DNA of 34,578 nucleotides, taken from assembly GCA_004114245.1 (NCBI GenBank), contig QZWS01000046.1:1-34578 (forward strand), given 5' to 3'. The stretch is from Zoopage sp. CT-All (taxonomy: Eukaryota > Zoopagomycota > Zoopagomycetes > Zoopagales > Zoopagaceae). Positions within the stretch are counted from its first letter, which is position 1. Each line of letters opens with the position of its first letter. The notes under the pieces are model-generated. The model was given only the letters and a program-made list of their open reading frames with translations. It was not told where the DNA came from and ran no database searches. Both the position numbers and the translations under genes were made by a program. This document shows positions 25,224 through 34,578 of the stretch, in pieces.

Positions 25224-26333
25224 CTACGACTCGGGCTGCTGTTGATGACAACGCTGATCTGTCGGCGGGCCAGACAACACTGGGGCACGTTCCGGGACGA
25301 TCGGCAGCATCGACACCGACTTGTACATTCCACCGCCGTGTGCAGTGGGGTAATGCGCAAGCTGCTCGGATGCGCGTCGCATTGAACGCTGCACGAGCTC
25401 CTGCTGATACTGCGACAGCTGTCCCATTGATGCCGAAGATACGCGTCTCGGGTGCACAGCGGTGACCGGGTATGGGCCAATGCCAGGCGTGACATGGTGG
25501 AGCGATGTGGCCGAGGTGTTCAGATTCACGCGTCCGATGGGGTAGAACGAAGGCACCCCGGAGACTGGGTCCACAAGGGTGTAGAACGCCAGCGGCTGCT
25601 GGTGACCGTGCGTTTGCACCGAGGACGCCGACGAGTTGGCATATTGCTGGTACAGGGTGGTGGCGGAGCCGCCCAATTGAGATGGTATAGCGCCGCTGCT
25701 GCTGCCCGTCACAAACGTCCCCGTGGAGGCGTTGTTGTGCAGCGGCATGAACGGCGTGCTCGCAAGCATTGGCGAGCCGAGCCGCTCCTCGATCGATGGC
25801 GCCGTGGAGCGGGAGGTTGCCGCGCGCAGGGGGACAGAGAAAGGGGCGCCGAGCACCGCGGGCGAGGACGCCTCCAGCGCAGCGCCGTCGTCCACGCTCA
25901 TGCGGCGGCTCTCGGGCTCACCGCTTCCATCCCCCTTTCCTTTACCCTCATCGGTGCGCACGCCGTAGCGGTATTCGCCGCCGTGGCGCTCCATCCGCCG
26001 CTTGTGAGCGCCCCACGCGGCCATCCCCAGCAGCACGACCAGTATGATGCCACCGGCCACGGACAGGGCAACCACCAGTCCGCCAGGAAGCCCCGTGGAG
26101 GCGGCCACCGGCGTCGGCGCAGCATTGACCGACGGCGCTGTCGGCGCGGTGTCGGCATGGATGGGAGGAACGGGCGGAGCCGGCAGCGGGGTGCTCCCCG
26201 CCTCCGAGCCCGTGGTGGCGCCCTCTATCCGCGACGACGAGGTGGGCGATCCACGCGCGGCGCGCCGGGTGATGGTCGGTATGAACGAGAAGTCCGGGAA
26301 GTCCGGGAAGTCTGGTTGCCGCGCGAAGGACAT
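25224..26333 (-). CDS. Single-pass membrane protein (membrane protein 4)
   Basis: The 369-residue intronless protein has an outer segment of about 83 residues, beginning MSFARQPDFPDFPDF (a 9-bp triplication) and continuing Ser/Thr/Pro/Ala-rich. One Gly-rich helix follows at about residues 84-107 (GGLVVALSVAGGIILVVLLG) and the basic cluster KRRMER. The 255-residue tail is Ser/Thr/Pro-rich with segments FYTLVDPVSGVPSFYPIGR and RRVSSASMGQLSQYQQELVQRSMRRASEQL, the latter with basophilic-kinase-type sites. There is no cleavable signal peptide. The GxxxG-like helix and basic border resemble Mid2/Skg6-type fungal surface proteins in layout only. It is divergent from membrane protein 5, with 525 bp between the starts. 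Confidence 0.75.
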   Translation of the reverse strand: MSFARQPDFPDFPDFSFIPTITRRAARGSPTSSSRIEGATTGSEAGSTPLPAPPVPPIHADTAPTAPSVNAAPTPVAASTGLPGGLVVALSVAGGIILVVLLGMAAWGAHKRRMERHGGEYRYGVRTDEGKGKGDGSGEPESRRMSVDDGAALEASSPAVLGAPFSVPLRAATSRSTAPSIEERLGSPMLASTPFMPLHNNASTGTFVTGSSSGAIPSQLGGSATTLYQQYANSSASSVQTHGHQQPLAFYTLVDPVSGVPSFYPIGRVNLNTSATSLHHVTPGIGPYPVTAVHPRRVSSASMGQLSQYQQELVQRSMRRASEQLAHYPTAHGGGMYKSVSMLPIVPERAPVLSGPPTDQRCHQQQPES

Positions 26334-26858
26334 GCCAAGGTGGGAAGAAACTCAAGGCCCGATCGGGCGTTGCATGACAAACCGCAATAGATTGCATGAT
26401 AAGCCGAGATAGTGCAGGCCAATGTGGCAGCTATTAATTGCCATCCAGCCTGTGATGGGTCCCGCATTGGCAATCTGGTGATCGTGTTTGGCACAGAGAG
26501 CTGTTTGCACATTGCTATCATACCATTGGCATAAGGGCAAGTTGAACTGCTGTGCAGTATAGTAGCAACGCGCCGATTAGCCCACGGGACAACAAGGCGA
26601 GCAGTGTTACACAAAGCAATGCAATTATGTTCAGCGCCATGCAATATACAATACTGCATTGCAGAATCGGCCACAATCATCGCCGCATAGGGCAGCATCC
26701 CCCGAACGAGGAGTGGACGCAGCCACCACAGCGGAATGCGATTCGGAGATATCCATTCCGTTTTAATATCCGTTGAGCGTCACATTGGCACGTCTCAGCG
26801 ATCCGCGCCCGCTGACCCGCGCCCGTCAACCCGCAGCCCACCATACCCTACCTCCGTC
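26334..26858. other. Divergent promoter region, membrane proteins 4 and 5
   Basis: 525 bp serving two divergent genes. It contains two 21-bp direct repeats (26370-26412) close to the start of membrane protein 4, the 10-bp palindrome CCCGATCGGG (26358-26367) and an AT-rich block around 26760. No gene is supported. Confidence 0.55.
26370..26412. repeat. Two 21-bp direct repeats
   Basis: Copies at 26370-26390 and 26392-26412 (consensus TTGCATGAYAARCCG plus a TAG end) match at 17 of 21 positions, 40-80 bp upstream of the membrane protein 4 start. They may be duplicated regulator sites. Confidence 0.65.
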
Positions 26859-27821
26859 ATGTCCCCAGACGGCTCTGTGTCCGCGGTGGTTATCGCCACG
26901 TCGACGCTTGCCGCCGTCGTCTTTGTGGGCCTGCTCATCTTCCTCGCGTGGTGGTACCACGCCCGGCGACAATGCCACGCTGCGGTTGGCCACGGCAGCG
27001 ACGCCCTCTTCCAGAACCAGAGGGTCGATTCTGTGCTGGTCACCGCGGATAATATCAAGCGCATGGAGCAGCAGCGTTCGGTGGCGTCGTCGGAGCGCGG
27101 CGGCGCCATGTCCGTGGACCACCGTATATCGCAGGACACTGCAATCCCTGCTGCGTCCGCGATCCATGCGGCGTCCATCAAGGCCGTGGCCGACCGCCAG
27201 CCTCCGGCGCCTCCATCGATTGTTTCGGTGTCTGCGATGAGCAATATATATGGTGCGGCGAGTCAGGCGCCGCGGTACACGTTTCATGGGAAGCAGCTTG
27301 GCGCGGCCCACGCGCGAGAGCCCCTTCACCGCGATCCACCGCTCACCCAGTTCCGCGTCCTGCTTATTCCCGACAGCGGCGCATTTGAGCATCCTATGCA
27401 GCAGAACGCCGCTCTGAATCAAGCAAACGTCGAGCTACTGTCCCAATCGTACCCGCCGCGGTCCATGGCTGGCTCGATCCTGTCGCTTTCCCGACAAACA
27501 TCGCTCGAGAGCATCGGCATAACGGGTGGCGGCGCAGCACTGCCTCTGTCGGAATATGCCAGGAGTCACCAGTCGTCGTCCATGCAAGCGACGAATAGCG
27601 AGCGGCACATCCAAGCACGCGTCGATCGGCCGCCAATATTGTGGCGGGCCTCGGGCGACGCCGTGCACCTCCAGTCCATCACCTCCCAGGCTGGCAACGC
27701 GTCAGCAACGGCGCCAAGGAGACGCTCGATGTCGTCGCCGCTCGCGGCTTCAATGCAGAGCAGCCCCGTGCCAGCGCGCATGAATCTGCCCCAGGTCCGA
27801 GAGGCGTGGAACGATGAATAG
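26859..27821 (+). CDS. Single-pass membrane protein with N-terminal anchor (membrane protein 5)
   Basis: The 320-residue intronless protein, read from the ATG at 26859, has a very short outer segment (MSPDGSV), one helix at about residues 8-32 (VVIATSTLAAVVFVGLLIFLAWW) and a short basic border (HARR). A tail of about 285 residues rich in Ser, Ala, Gln and Pro follows, with many isolated Arg-Ser motifs (RRRSMSSPL near the C-terminus). The layout matches membrane protein 2. An in-frame ATG at 26736 would add 41 residues but starts in AT-rich promoter-like sequence. Its stop overlaps a spurious frame, and the next gene starts 142 bp downstream on the same strand. Confidence 0.72.
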   Translation: MSPDGSVSAVVIATSTLAAVVFVGLLIFLAWWYHARRQCHAAVGHGSDALFQNQRVDSVLVTADNIKRMEQQRSVASSERGGAMSVDHRISQDTAIPAASAIHAASIKAVADRQPPAPPSIVSVSAMSNIYGAASQAPRYTFHGKQLGAAHAREPLHRDPPLTQFRVLLIPDSGAFEHPMQQNAALNQANVELLSQSYPPRSMAGSILSLSRQTSLESIGITGGGAALPLSEYARSHQSSSMQATNSERHIQARVDRPPILWRASGDAVHLQSITSQAGNASATAPRRRSMSSPLAASMQSSPVPARMNLPQVREAWNDE

Positions 27822-27963
27822 TGTACTATTATTTATATTTGCATTCAATACAGATCACGAGCCATGTGCTGTGCCGACTGCCCAAATAGGCCGAGGGCAC
27901 TCGGAATGCAATTTCGGCCCATATCTCACGAAACGCTCCATCCATCCCCAGCCGCGCCGTACA

Positions 27964-29289
27964 ATGTCGGGCCCAAGCGGGCGTAATAGGAATAGGACTC
28001 CGTCGCCGCCGTTACCACCGCCGTCGACGGCGCCTGTTGTTGCGCAGCCGCCTGCAGCGCCAGTTTCCGAGACGGCGGCAGCCTCGCCTACCCCTGCCCC
28101 TGCTCCTCCAAGCACCGCGAGCCCGACTCCTGCAGTGTCTGGGACCAGCCGTGCACCAGCGGTAACACCACCTGGTACATCTGCGTCCATTATAGGTGGT
28201 TCTGTTGGTGGCGTCGTGGTTCTGTTGATCGCCGTCGGGCTATTTGCCGTGCATCGTCTCCGACAGCGGCGACGTCAGGCCCAGAGAAAGGCCGCCACGG
28301 ACGGACCGCTTCCACTAGATTCTCATGTACCGTCGCATCAAGATATTATTAACAACATATATATACCCGAGGACGCGCAAGCGGTTACCGTCGATGCAAA
28401 TACAGCAACGGTTCTCGGCCGTCCAAGCCTGCCCGCAACACCGCCGCAGACGCCCACGACCGCATCGCCGTCTAATTCCAGCGCCCATTCATCATCATAT
28501 GGTGGCTCGGCGATACGGACACCGTCGAACGAATCGCTTCCTGCGGTGAACCTGACCGTAAATGAACCACGCCTACCATCTCGACTAAACGAGAAGCTCC
28601 GGCCAGCGCCTATTCTCACCGATGGTGCGGCCTCGCGCCGCTCATCCATTTCTTCTGCGTCTGGGTCCTACTATACTCGTCGAAATTCTATCATAGACTC
28701 GCCAATGGGGCGTCCGTCAAGCGTGTACTCGACCTTGAGCGCCGCGCAATCGTCGCGGTCGGTATATCAGATGGAGGTCGACCGCCAGCGCACGCTCTCT
28801 TTCAACAGAATGTCGCGCTTTTCGGCGCCTCGTCAGTTCGACCTGACCGGAAATTTTAGCACGTCGGTGCTCTCCCATCCGGCCTTTTTTGAGGAGCCCG
28901 AGTTAGCGGACGAGGTCCGTGAGACAGCCAAAAAGCTTGCCAATATCAGTCACCCTGTACCGCGGTCGTCTGCAGTATATGCGCACCCGAGTCTGCCGCG
29001 TGGCGGTGTAGACGGCATGCGTGACCGCAGCTGGACTCTATCCTATCACAGGCACCCGCTCGACAGGCATCCGCTCGACGGGCACCCGCAGTTCACGCAG
29101 CCCGCAACCCCGGCCATGGTGGAAGCATACCGCTTGCATACCGCCAAGCGCATGTCAATGCCGGGAGCGCACAGGCCCGTGGCAATGCCCACAGTTGATG
29201 CCCGGTGGCAGATGCAAGCGCTCCAGGCGGTGGCACCAGCTCCCCCGACACCCCGTCAGCGGCCACAGATTCCCTGGGCGAACGCGTAA
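27964..29289 (+). CDS. Single-pass membrane protein, Pro/Ala-rich outer segment (membrane protein 6)
   Basis: The 441-residue intronless protein, read from the ATG at 27964, has about 74 residues of Pro/Ala/Ser/Thr-rich sequence (likely O-glycosylated stalk if outside). A Gly/Val-rich helix follows at about 75-97 (SIIGGSVGGVVVLLIAVGLFAV), with a strong basic border (RLRQRRRQAQRK). The 335-residue tail holds Ser/Thr-Pro clusters, RRSSISSASGSYYTRRNSIIDS, and a short duplicated DRHPLDGHP motif near the C-terminus. It is the closest in layout to membrane proteins 1 and 4. An upstream ATG at 27814 is rejected because it overlaps the previous gene's stop. Only 133 bp separate it from IQGAP on the same strand. 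Confidence 0.75.
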   Translation: MSGPSGRNRNRTPSPPLPPPSTAPVVAQPPAAPVSETAAASPTPAPAPPSTASPTPAVSGTSRAPAVTPPGTSASIIGGSVGGVVVLLIAVGLFAVHRLRQRRRQAQRKAATDGPLPLDSHVPSHQDIINNIYIPEDAQAVTVDANTATVLGRPSLPATPPQTPTTASPSNSSAHSSSYGGSAIRTPSNESLPAVNLTVNEPRLPSRLNEKLRPAPILTDGAASRRSSISSASGSYYTRRNSIIDSPMGRPSSVYSTLSAAQSSRSVYQMEVDRQRTLSFNRMSRFSAPRQFDLTGNFSTSVLSHPAFFEEPELADEVRETAKKLANISHPVPRSSAVYAHPSLPRGGVDGMRDRSWTLSYHRHPLDRHPLDGHPQFTQPATPAMVEAYRLHTAKRMSMPGAHRPVAMPTVDARWQMQALQAVAPAPPTPRQRPQIPWANA

Positions 29290-29422
29290 GACTTCAGTGC
29301 CATATGCATATTCATATTTTACCTGCAAGGCTGCAAGTCTGCAGGTCTGCAACCCTACAACCCTGTTGCCTTGTTTCTGGTCACACGGCTGATTCTCAAA
29401 CACCACATTAGCCCATCCCACC

Positions 29423-32400
29423 ATGCCGCGACCCGTGCTTCCCAATGACGACATCGTTTCGGAAATCTCCGAATCGGATGAGATCCCCCACCTGGGCGGC
29501 CGCAGGCGCCTCCAAAAGCATTCCAACCCGTCCTCCTCGCGCCGCTCCTCCCTCGTCTCCTCGCTCTGGATGGACGAAGAGCGCCGCAACCTGGTCGCGT
29601 ACGAGTACCTGTGCCACATCGGAGAGGCAAAAGAGTGGATGGAGTCGTGCATTCACGAGACAGTGCCTGCGATTACACGGCTCGAACAGGCGCTGAGGGA
29701 TGGGGTGGTATTGGCGAAGCTAGCCCGCGTGTTTGAGCCCTCTTGTGTGCCACGGATATTCGAGCATCCAAAGCTGCAGTTCCGGCACAGCGATAACATT
29801 AACTATGTGTTTGCGTTCATCGATAGGGTTGGGTTGCCGGAGGTACGCATGCTTGCGTCGCAGATATCCCTGCTTAACTCGTCATCGTAGAACTTTCACT
29901 TTGAGTTGACGGATCTCTACGAAGGAAAGAATATCCCAAAAGTGATCTACTGTATTCACGCACTTTCCCACCTCATGGCCTTCCAACGCGGTGCGCCCAA
30001 GATTAAGGACCTGGTTGGCCAGCTCGAGTTCACTGCCGACGAGCTGGATGCCACCGGCCGAGAGCTTGCCAATGCACATCGTGCCATGCCCGCGTTCAAG
30101 TCGGTTGGCACCGCGCTTGCAATGGAACTGAAGGAATTTACCCTGGAGAACGTCGAAGCATACAGCTCGTCGGAGGACGAGGACATTGATGTAGACGTGC
30201 AGCTCCCGCGCACAGTTCAGCTCGAGATGGGCTTTGCCGACACAGAGGCGTTGCAGAATTTGACTCGGCTACAAGCATCCGTGCGCGGGTGGTCAACGCG
30301 ACGCCGACTCGCTGAGGAGAAGATTAGGGATCTGGCATGGGAGCATGAGCAGGCAGAGACGCTTGTTGAGTTCTCGCAGCTCAAACCTGCTGCCACCCGC
30401 CAACCTCGTACTCTACAGTTTGAACGTATTGTCGTTTCCGAAAATGCGAGCGACGATGACGACGAGGCTGCCGATCAGCTTGTCGGCATTGGCAGCGCTG
30501 GCATTGGCGCCGGCATTTCTGCCATCGCAGCCGCTCAATTACTCCCAGAGCTCGAGCCCGAGAAGCGTATGCACTACACCGGCAGCACAGACAAAGTCGT
30601 CAAGCTGCAATCCATGTTTCGCGCTCGACGCATGACCAAGGCCTACCGCAACCTTACGATGGGAGAAAACCCGCCGATAACTGCCATGAAAAATTTTGTC
30701 CACCTTCTGGACGATAGCGAGCTAGACTTTGAGGAAGAGTTGGAGCTGGAGCGACTACGCCAGTTTGCTGTTCGCAAGATCCGCGAAAACCAGGTCACGG
30801 AGACACAGCTTGGAAGCCTTGATATCAAAATCGCATTGCTTGTCAAGAACCGGGCTTCGATCGAGGAAGTGCTGCACGCCTCTAGGCGTCAGGCCTACCG
30901 CGTCGTCGAGGAGTCTGAGATGGCGCATAAGATGCTTACCAATATGACCCGCGACAGTCGGAATCGACTCGAGGGATACCAGCGCATGTTTTACCTGCTT
31001 CAAAAGCGCCCACAGTACCTCGCTCGCCTGCTCTATGCGATGAACCAAAGCCCTATTGGCGACAAGGAGAAGCGATTCGTGGAGACCATCGTGCTCACAG
31101 TATTCGGGTTTGCCCAGAACGCCCGAGAGGAGTATCTGCTTCTCAAATTGTTCAAACAGTGCATTGCCGAGGAAATCCGAAACGTGCCATCGGCGAGTGA
31201 ATTCCTTCGCAGCAACCCTGCATTTATCCGACTCGCCGTTCACTACAATCGTGGTGTCAAAGAGCGACAGTACCTTCGAGACCTGCTCCAGCCCCTTGTC
31301 AAGCAGGTGCTTGATGATCCAAATCTGGACTTGGAGACGGACCCCTTGGTTATCTATCATGGGCTGATTCGTGAGGAAGAAACCAAGACCGGCATGCCAA
31401 GCAAGCGCAAGTACAATGCCAGCCGAGAGGAGGCCCTGGCAGACGCGGAAGCACGCGCTGCGCTTATCAGACGCACGTACTTGTTTATTTGGATGTCGCA
31501 CCTTACTCCTGGGTAGATTTGCAGACGCTCAGAACGCTTACGGATCAATTTTTAAGCGGCATCCAGGGATCTCTCGACAAGATGCCATACGGAATCCGAT
31601 ATATTGCTCGAGAGCTGCGCGATTCACTTATTGTAAGCAGCTAACGTGGTGTGATCGATGGTGCTCTAATCCTCGGCTTGGCTAGGCTACATTTCCCGAC
31701 GAGAAAGAAAACACTGTCATGAAGATCGTAGGAAATCTTGTATATTATCGCTACCTCAACCCAGCGATTGTGGCACCAGAGTCCTTTGATGTTATCGAGA
31801 CACTGATTTCCCCCGCTCAGCGAAAGAACCTCGCCGAAGTTAGCATTGCTCCTGCTCAAAGATTCCCTACCACCCTTGTAGATCGCCAAAATGCTCAACC
31901 AGGTCTCATCTGGCAAGCTCTTCTCTGACGACAACCTTTTCCTGCAGCCGCTTAACAACTATGTTGCCTTCATGGCGGAGAAATTTGCGCGCTATGCTTA
32001 TTCTGGTATGTTGCCGTGGATTTCATTGATCCTGCCTAATGACTTGCAGTTGCCGAGGTTTCAGACGCCGAAATGCATTTCCAAACCGACGAGTTTCAAG
32101 ACCTGACTACAACCACACGACCAATTGTGTACATCTCTCCTCAAGAAATGTTTGCCATGCATGCGTTGCTTGCCAGCAACATCGATTATTTGGTAAGCTG
32201 TGGCGATGCACTTGCTATCTAGCTATTGCTTAGGCTCCGGAGCCCAGCGACCCACTTCGCTTGACCCTGTCTGAGCTTGGAGAGGCGCCCATGATTGATC
32301 CAGAGGATCGCAACAAGCATGGCAATGAAATCACACTCGAGCTCGTTGGCCGCTTGGATGTCAATGGTGATGCCAATTACATCTAATACTTTCGCGCTGA

Positions 32401-33404
32401 CCAAGTTTGCAGATTCGCAAGCAGACCTTAGGCAGCTATTCATGGAGACGAAGCGCAATGTGCTGCACATCATTCGCGTTCAGTCGGGCCCAACGCTTCT
32501 CGACATTCTCTCTCGGCCTGTCACCGAATGGGAAGAGAACCAATTTGCCGAGATGCTTCTTAAGGAGAAGGCAGCACTGGCACGCTTGGAGCGGCCCCCA
32601 AACAATTTGCCGGATCTCACCTGGCTCGTTTTTATCCAGCATATCTCAAAGCTGATGGCTTGACCTAGTACTTTTGCTGAACTCAAGGAACAGGTGCTTG
32701 AGAATGTTGACAAGCTCGAGCTTGGCGGTCTTGTGTCCCGCGACAACGACTGTCAAGAGATCATCAACGCGATCGCCTTGGATATTCGTACAAAGCACAG
32801 TCGTCGCGTTCAACGCCGAGATGAGCTCCGCAAAATCCGCATGACGCTGCTTAGTCTGAACGAGAAGGCTGCGTATCTCGACGAGCAGCAGAAAATCTAC
32901 TTGGACTATGTTGACAGCTGCATGCAGCAAATGGTGACTAAAAGGTGCGGCTCTCGCAGTCCTTGCGCGAGTATCCCTGACGCACCCCGTAGCAAGAAAC
33001 GCACAGTGGTCCCGTTTACGCGCCACTACTTCCATCTTCGTCAGCTCCAGCGAACGGGAGCGATGCCCAAGTTTGGTTCGTACAAATATACGGCCGAGGA
33101 GCTGCACAAGAAGGGCGTGCTGATGTACATTGATGGATACAGCGCGAGCAAGTTTGACAAGGTCAAGATCACGATATCGTGCGATCAAGCTGGCGTGTTC
33201 TCGGTCCAGGCCACCCTTGCTGGTATTCCTGCCGTTGGTGGCGCCGAGGAGCTTCGCATGGACGATCTGCTCCAGGCACAGTTCGACAGCGTCACCACGA
33301 TGAAACTCTTCGCGGTGGTCGTGGTCAATGTAAATCTTCTCGTGTTCCTGATCAACAAAAAGTACGTCCGCGCGCGTGGCAAGACTGCACTAATGGTGGA
33401 CTAG
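29423..33404 (+). CDS. IQG1: IQGAP family protein (Iqg1/Rng2-like, Ras-GAP-like scaffold)
   Basis: IQGAPs scaffold actin, calmodulin/myosin light chains and Rho GTPases at the cytokinetic ring and cell cortex. Nine introns are inferred: 29843-29890, about 31477-31516, 31633-31685, 31839-31881, 32006-32049, 32193-32233, 32367-32412, about 32628-32668 and 32945-32992, giving about 1,190 residues. Domains: calponin homology (about 55-175, LRDGVVLAKLARVFEP, NFHFELTDLYEGKNIPKVIYCIHAL); two visible IQ motifs (LQASVRGWSTRRRL near 265, LQSMFRARRMTKAYRNL near 375); GAP-related domain (from about 535; YYRYLNPAIVAPESFD); RasGAP C-terminal domain (KYTAEELHKKGVLMYIDGY ... MKLFAVVVVNVNLLVFLINKK). It is shorter than yeast or animal IQGAPs, with fewer IQ motifs. 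Introns cluster in the last third. Two junctions (31476, 32627) are off by one base with canonical sites. Confidence 0.93.
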
Positions 33405-33719
33405 ATTCTATAGCTAGATCGGGCATCTCCAGCTAGCTCGGACATGCTCCTGTAACATAATATGCAACAGTGCTATTGAGACAGACTTGGGGTGTATATT
33501 CGCATGAGGTACATGTATCGCAAGGCCGCCACCAGAGCAAGACCTGGGCACGCAAGGCAGCAGCAACGGGCAACACACTCGCTCCCCTTTTAGATACACA
33601 CCCGCAAGCTGGGAGAATGAACCAATTGACATATGACACGATGCAGCCTGACGATGTAAGACCAGACCGAACCGCGTCATGCGCTCTTGGACACGCAGCG
33701 ATAATTGACAAACACACAC
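33405..33719. other. Convergent intergenic region, IQGAP / RRM protein
   Basis: About 315 bp between converging 3' ends. I see no supported gene, tRNA or repeat; frames on both strands here look random. Confidence 0.6.
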
Positions 33720-34565
33720 TTACTGATCAGCGTTGGCGGCATCAGCATCAGCATCGGTCTTCTGGTCCGACAGGGCGACCTTGACACCGAGCTCGCGCTC
33801 TTCGCATACAAACTTGGCACCGCCCTCGACGGCGGCGAGCAGACGGGCCTGCTCGGCCTCGGTGGCAAGCTCGACAAACCCGAATCCCTTGGAGCGCCCA
33901 GTAGCCTTGCGCACCACGACGGTGGCGGACGCGACCTTGTAGCCGGTAAAGGCCTCGGCAAGAGACTCGTTGGTGAGGGAGAAGGGAAGATTGGCGACGA
34001 AGACGGTGGTCTTGGACGGCTCACCAGTCGGAGGCGGACGGCGCTCGCGCGGAGCACGCTTCGCCTTGGGCTGGCGCGGCTCGGCGGACGCAGCGCCCTC
34101 CTCGCCCTCCTTGGGCGTGGCGGCCTTCTTCTTGGGCTTGCGCTTCTTCTTGCGCTTCTCGCCGTCAGCGTGCGAAATGACGACGCCGTCTTCGGTCTCT
34201 TGCTGCTTGGGTTCGGCACCGGCGGCCTCACCTTCGGCCTTGGGCGCGCGCTTCTTACGCGGGGCACGCTTGGCACGTGGCACGCGCTCGGGCAGCTCCG
34301 ACTTGGGTTTGGCTACCTCGACGTTGATCTCGCGGCCATCGAGTTCCTTCTTGTGGCAGAGCTCCACGGCCTTGTCGCACTCTTCGGCGGAGGCGAGCTG
34401 GACAAAGCCGTAGCCGAGCGAGCGGGTGCCGCGGGTGATGACGTTGACGGAGACCACGGAGCCGGCGGGGGCGAAAAACGTGCGGAGATCATCGTCGGAG
34501 GTCTTGAACGGCAGGTTGCCGACAAAGACGAGGTTCTCGATGGGGTGCGCGGGCGCGGATTCCAT
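33720..34565 (-). CDS. RNA-binding protein with two RRM domains
   Basis: The 281-residue intronless protein has an N-terminal RRM (residues about 10-88) with RNP2 LVFVGNLPF and RNP1 LGYGFVQL. A highly charged Lys/Arg/Glu linker of about 95 residues follows, containing nuclear-localisation-like KRKKKRKPKKK. A second RRM (about 186-268) has RNP2 TVFVANLPF and RNP1 KGFGFVEL. A short acidic tail ends it. The layout is like small fungal nuclear RRM proteins (S. pombe Rnp24-like), probably in nuclear or nucleolar RNA metabolism; the exact orthologue is uncertain. The start codon lies 13 bp from the window edge, so an upstream exon cannot be excluded. Confidence 0.9.
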   Translation of the reverse strand: MESAPAHPIENLVFVGNLPFKTSDDDLRTFFAPAGSVVSVNVITRGTRSLGYGFVQLASAEECDKAVELCHKKELDGREINVEVAKPKSELPERVPRAKRAPRKKRAPKAEGEAAGAEPKQQETEDGVVISHADGEKRKKKRKPKKKAATPKEGEEGAASAEPRQPKAKRAPRERRPPPTGEPSKTTVFVANLPFSLTNESLAEAFTGYKVASATVVVRKATGRSKGFGFVELATEAEQARLLAAVEGGAKFVCEERELGVKVALSDQKTDADADAANADQ

Positions 34566-34578
34566 GGTGGCGGGGCGG

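Noticed and set aside
26736-26858. N-terminal extension of membrane protein 5 from an upstream ATG
   Set aside because: It begins in AT-rich promoter-like sequence and lacks the features of the sister proteins; the ATG at 26859 gives the shared architecture.
27814-27963. Upstream ATG for membrane protein 6
   Set aside because: It overlaps the stop of the previous gene and spans probable promoter sequence; the extension has no family support.

Overview
This window is nuclear DNA from a fungus. Coding sequence is GC-rich, spliceosomal introns are very short (20 inferred: 19 of 40-53 bp, one of 96 bp), three nuclear-type tRNA genes are present (one with an anticodon-loop intron), and the gene set is eukaryotic: RPL4, IQGAP, CIAO1, STRAP, GABA transaminase, SLX9. 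Type III glutamine synthetase, cyclin Q and STRAP together in a compact genome suggest an early-diverging lineage (Kickxellomycotina/Zoopagomycota type) rather than an ascomycete yeast. That placement is inference.

Layout. 1-1340 (-): mitochondrial-type phospholipid scramblase, cut by the window edge. 1569-4340 (-): two single-pass membrane proteins. 4600-5853 (-): secreted six-cysteine protein 1. 6644-7777 (+): RPL4. 8181-9476 (+): secreted six-cysteine protein 2. 9532-9903 (+): HIG1-domain protein. 9970-10503 (-): third single-pass membrane protein. 10663-11138 (-): unknown 141-residue protein, divergent from GABA transaminase (11316-12854, +). 12855-14893: a gene-poor, AT-richer island with a long inverted repeat, tRNA-Arg and a decayed reading frame. 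14894-15856 (-) cyclin Q and 15899-17200 (+) CIAO1 share a 42-bp promoter. 17283-18779 (-): STRAP. 19069-19149 (-): tRNA-Leu. 19444-21747 (-): glutamine synthetase III. 21882-22723 (-) SLX9 and 22785-23206 (+) a zinc-ribbon protein are divergent 61 bp apart. 23207-24182: tRNA-Met and a perfect four-unit heat-shock element. 24183-24890 (+): secreted six-cysteine protein 3. 25224-29289: three more single-pass membrane proteins. 29423-33404 (+): IQGAP with nine introns. 33720-34565 (-): two-RRM RNA-binding protein.

Two groups stand out. First, three secreted proteins (4600-5853, 8181-9476, 24183-24890) begin with the same Met-His-Ala signal peptide start and share a roughly 140-residue domain with three cysteine pairs. 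Two of them end in a Gln-x-Trp-like motif, which suggests a ricin-B/beta-trefoil-like fold. Each joins this domain to a different low-complexity segment. Second, six proteins share one architecture: a Ser/Thr/Pro-rich or minimal outer segment, one membrane helix, an Arg/Lys stop-transfer cluster and a long Ser/Pro-rich cytoplasmic tail. I recognise no named family for either group. The remaining genes are housekeeping genes placed without an evident shared pathway, apart from cell-surface or cortex themes (membrane proteins, IQGAP, scramblase).
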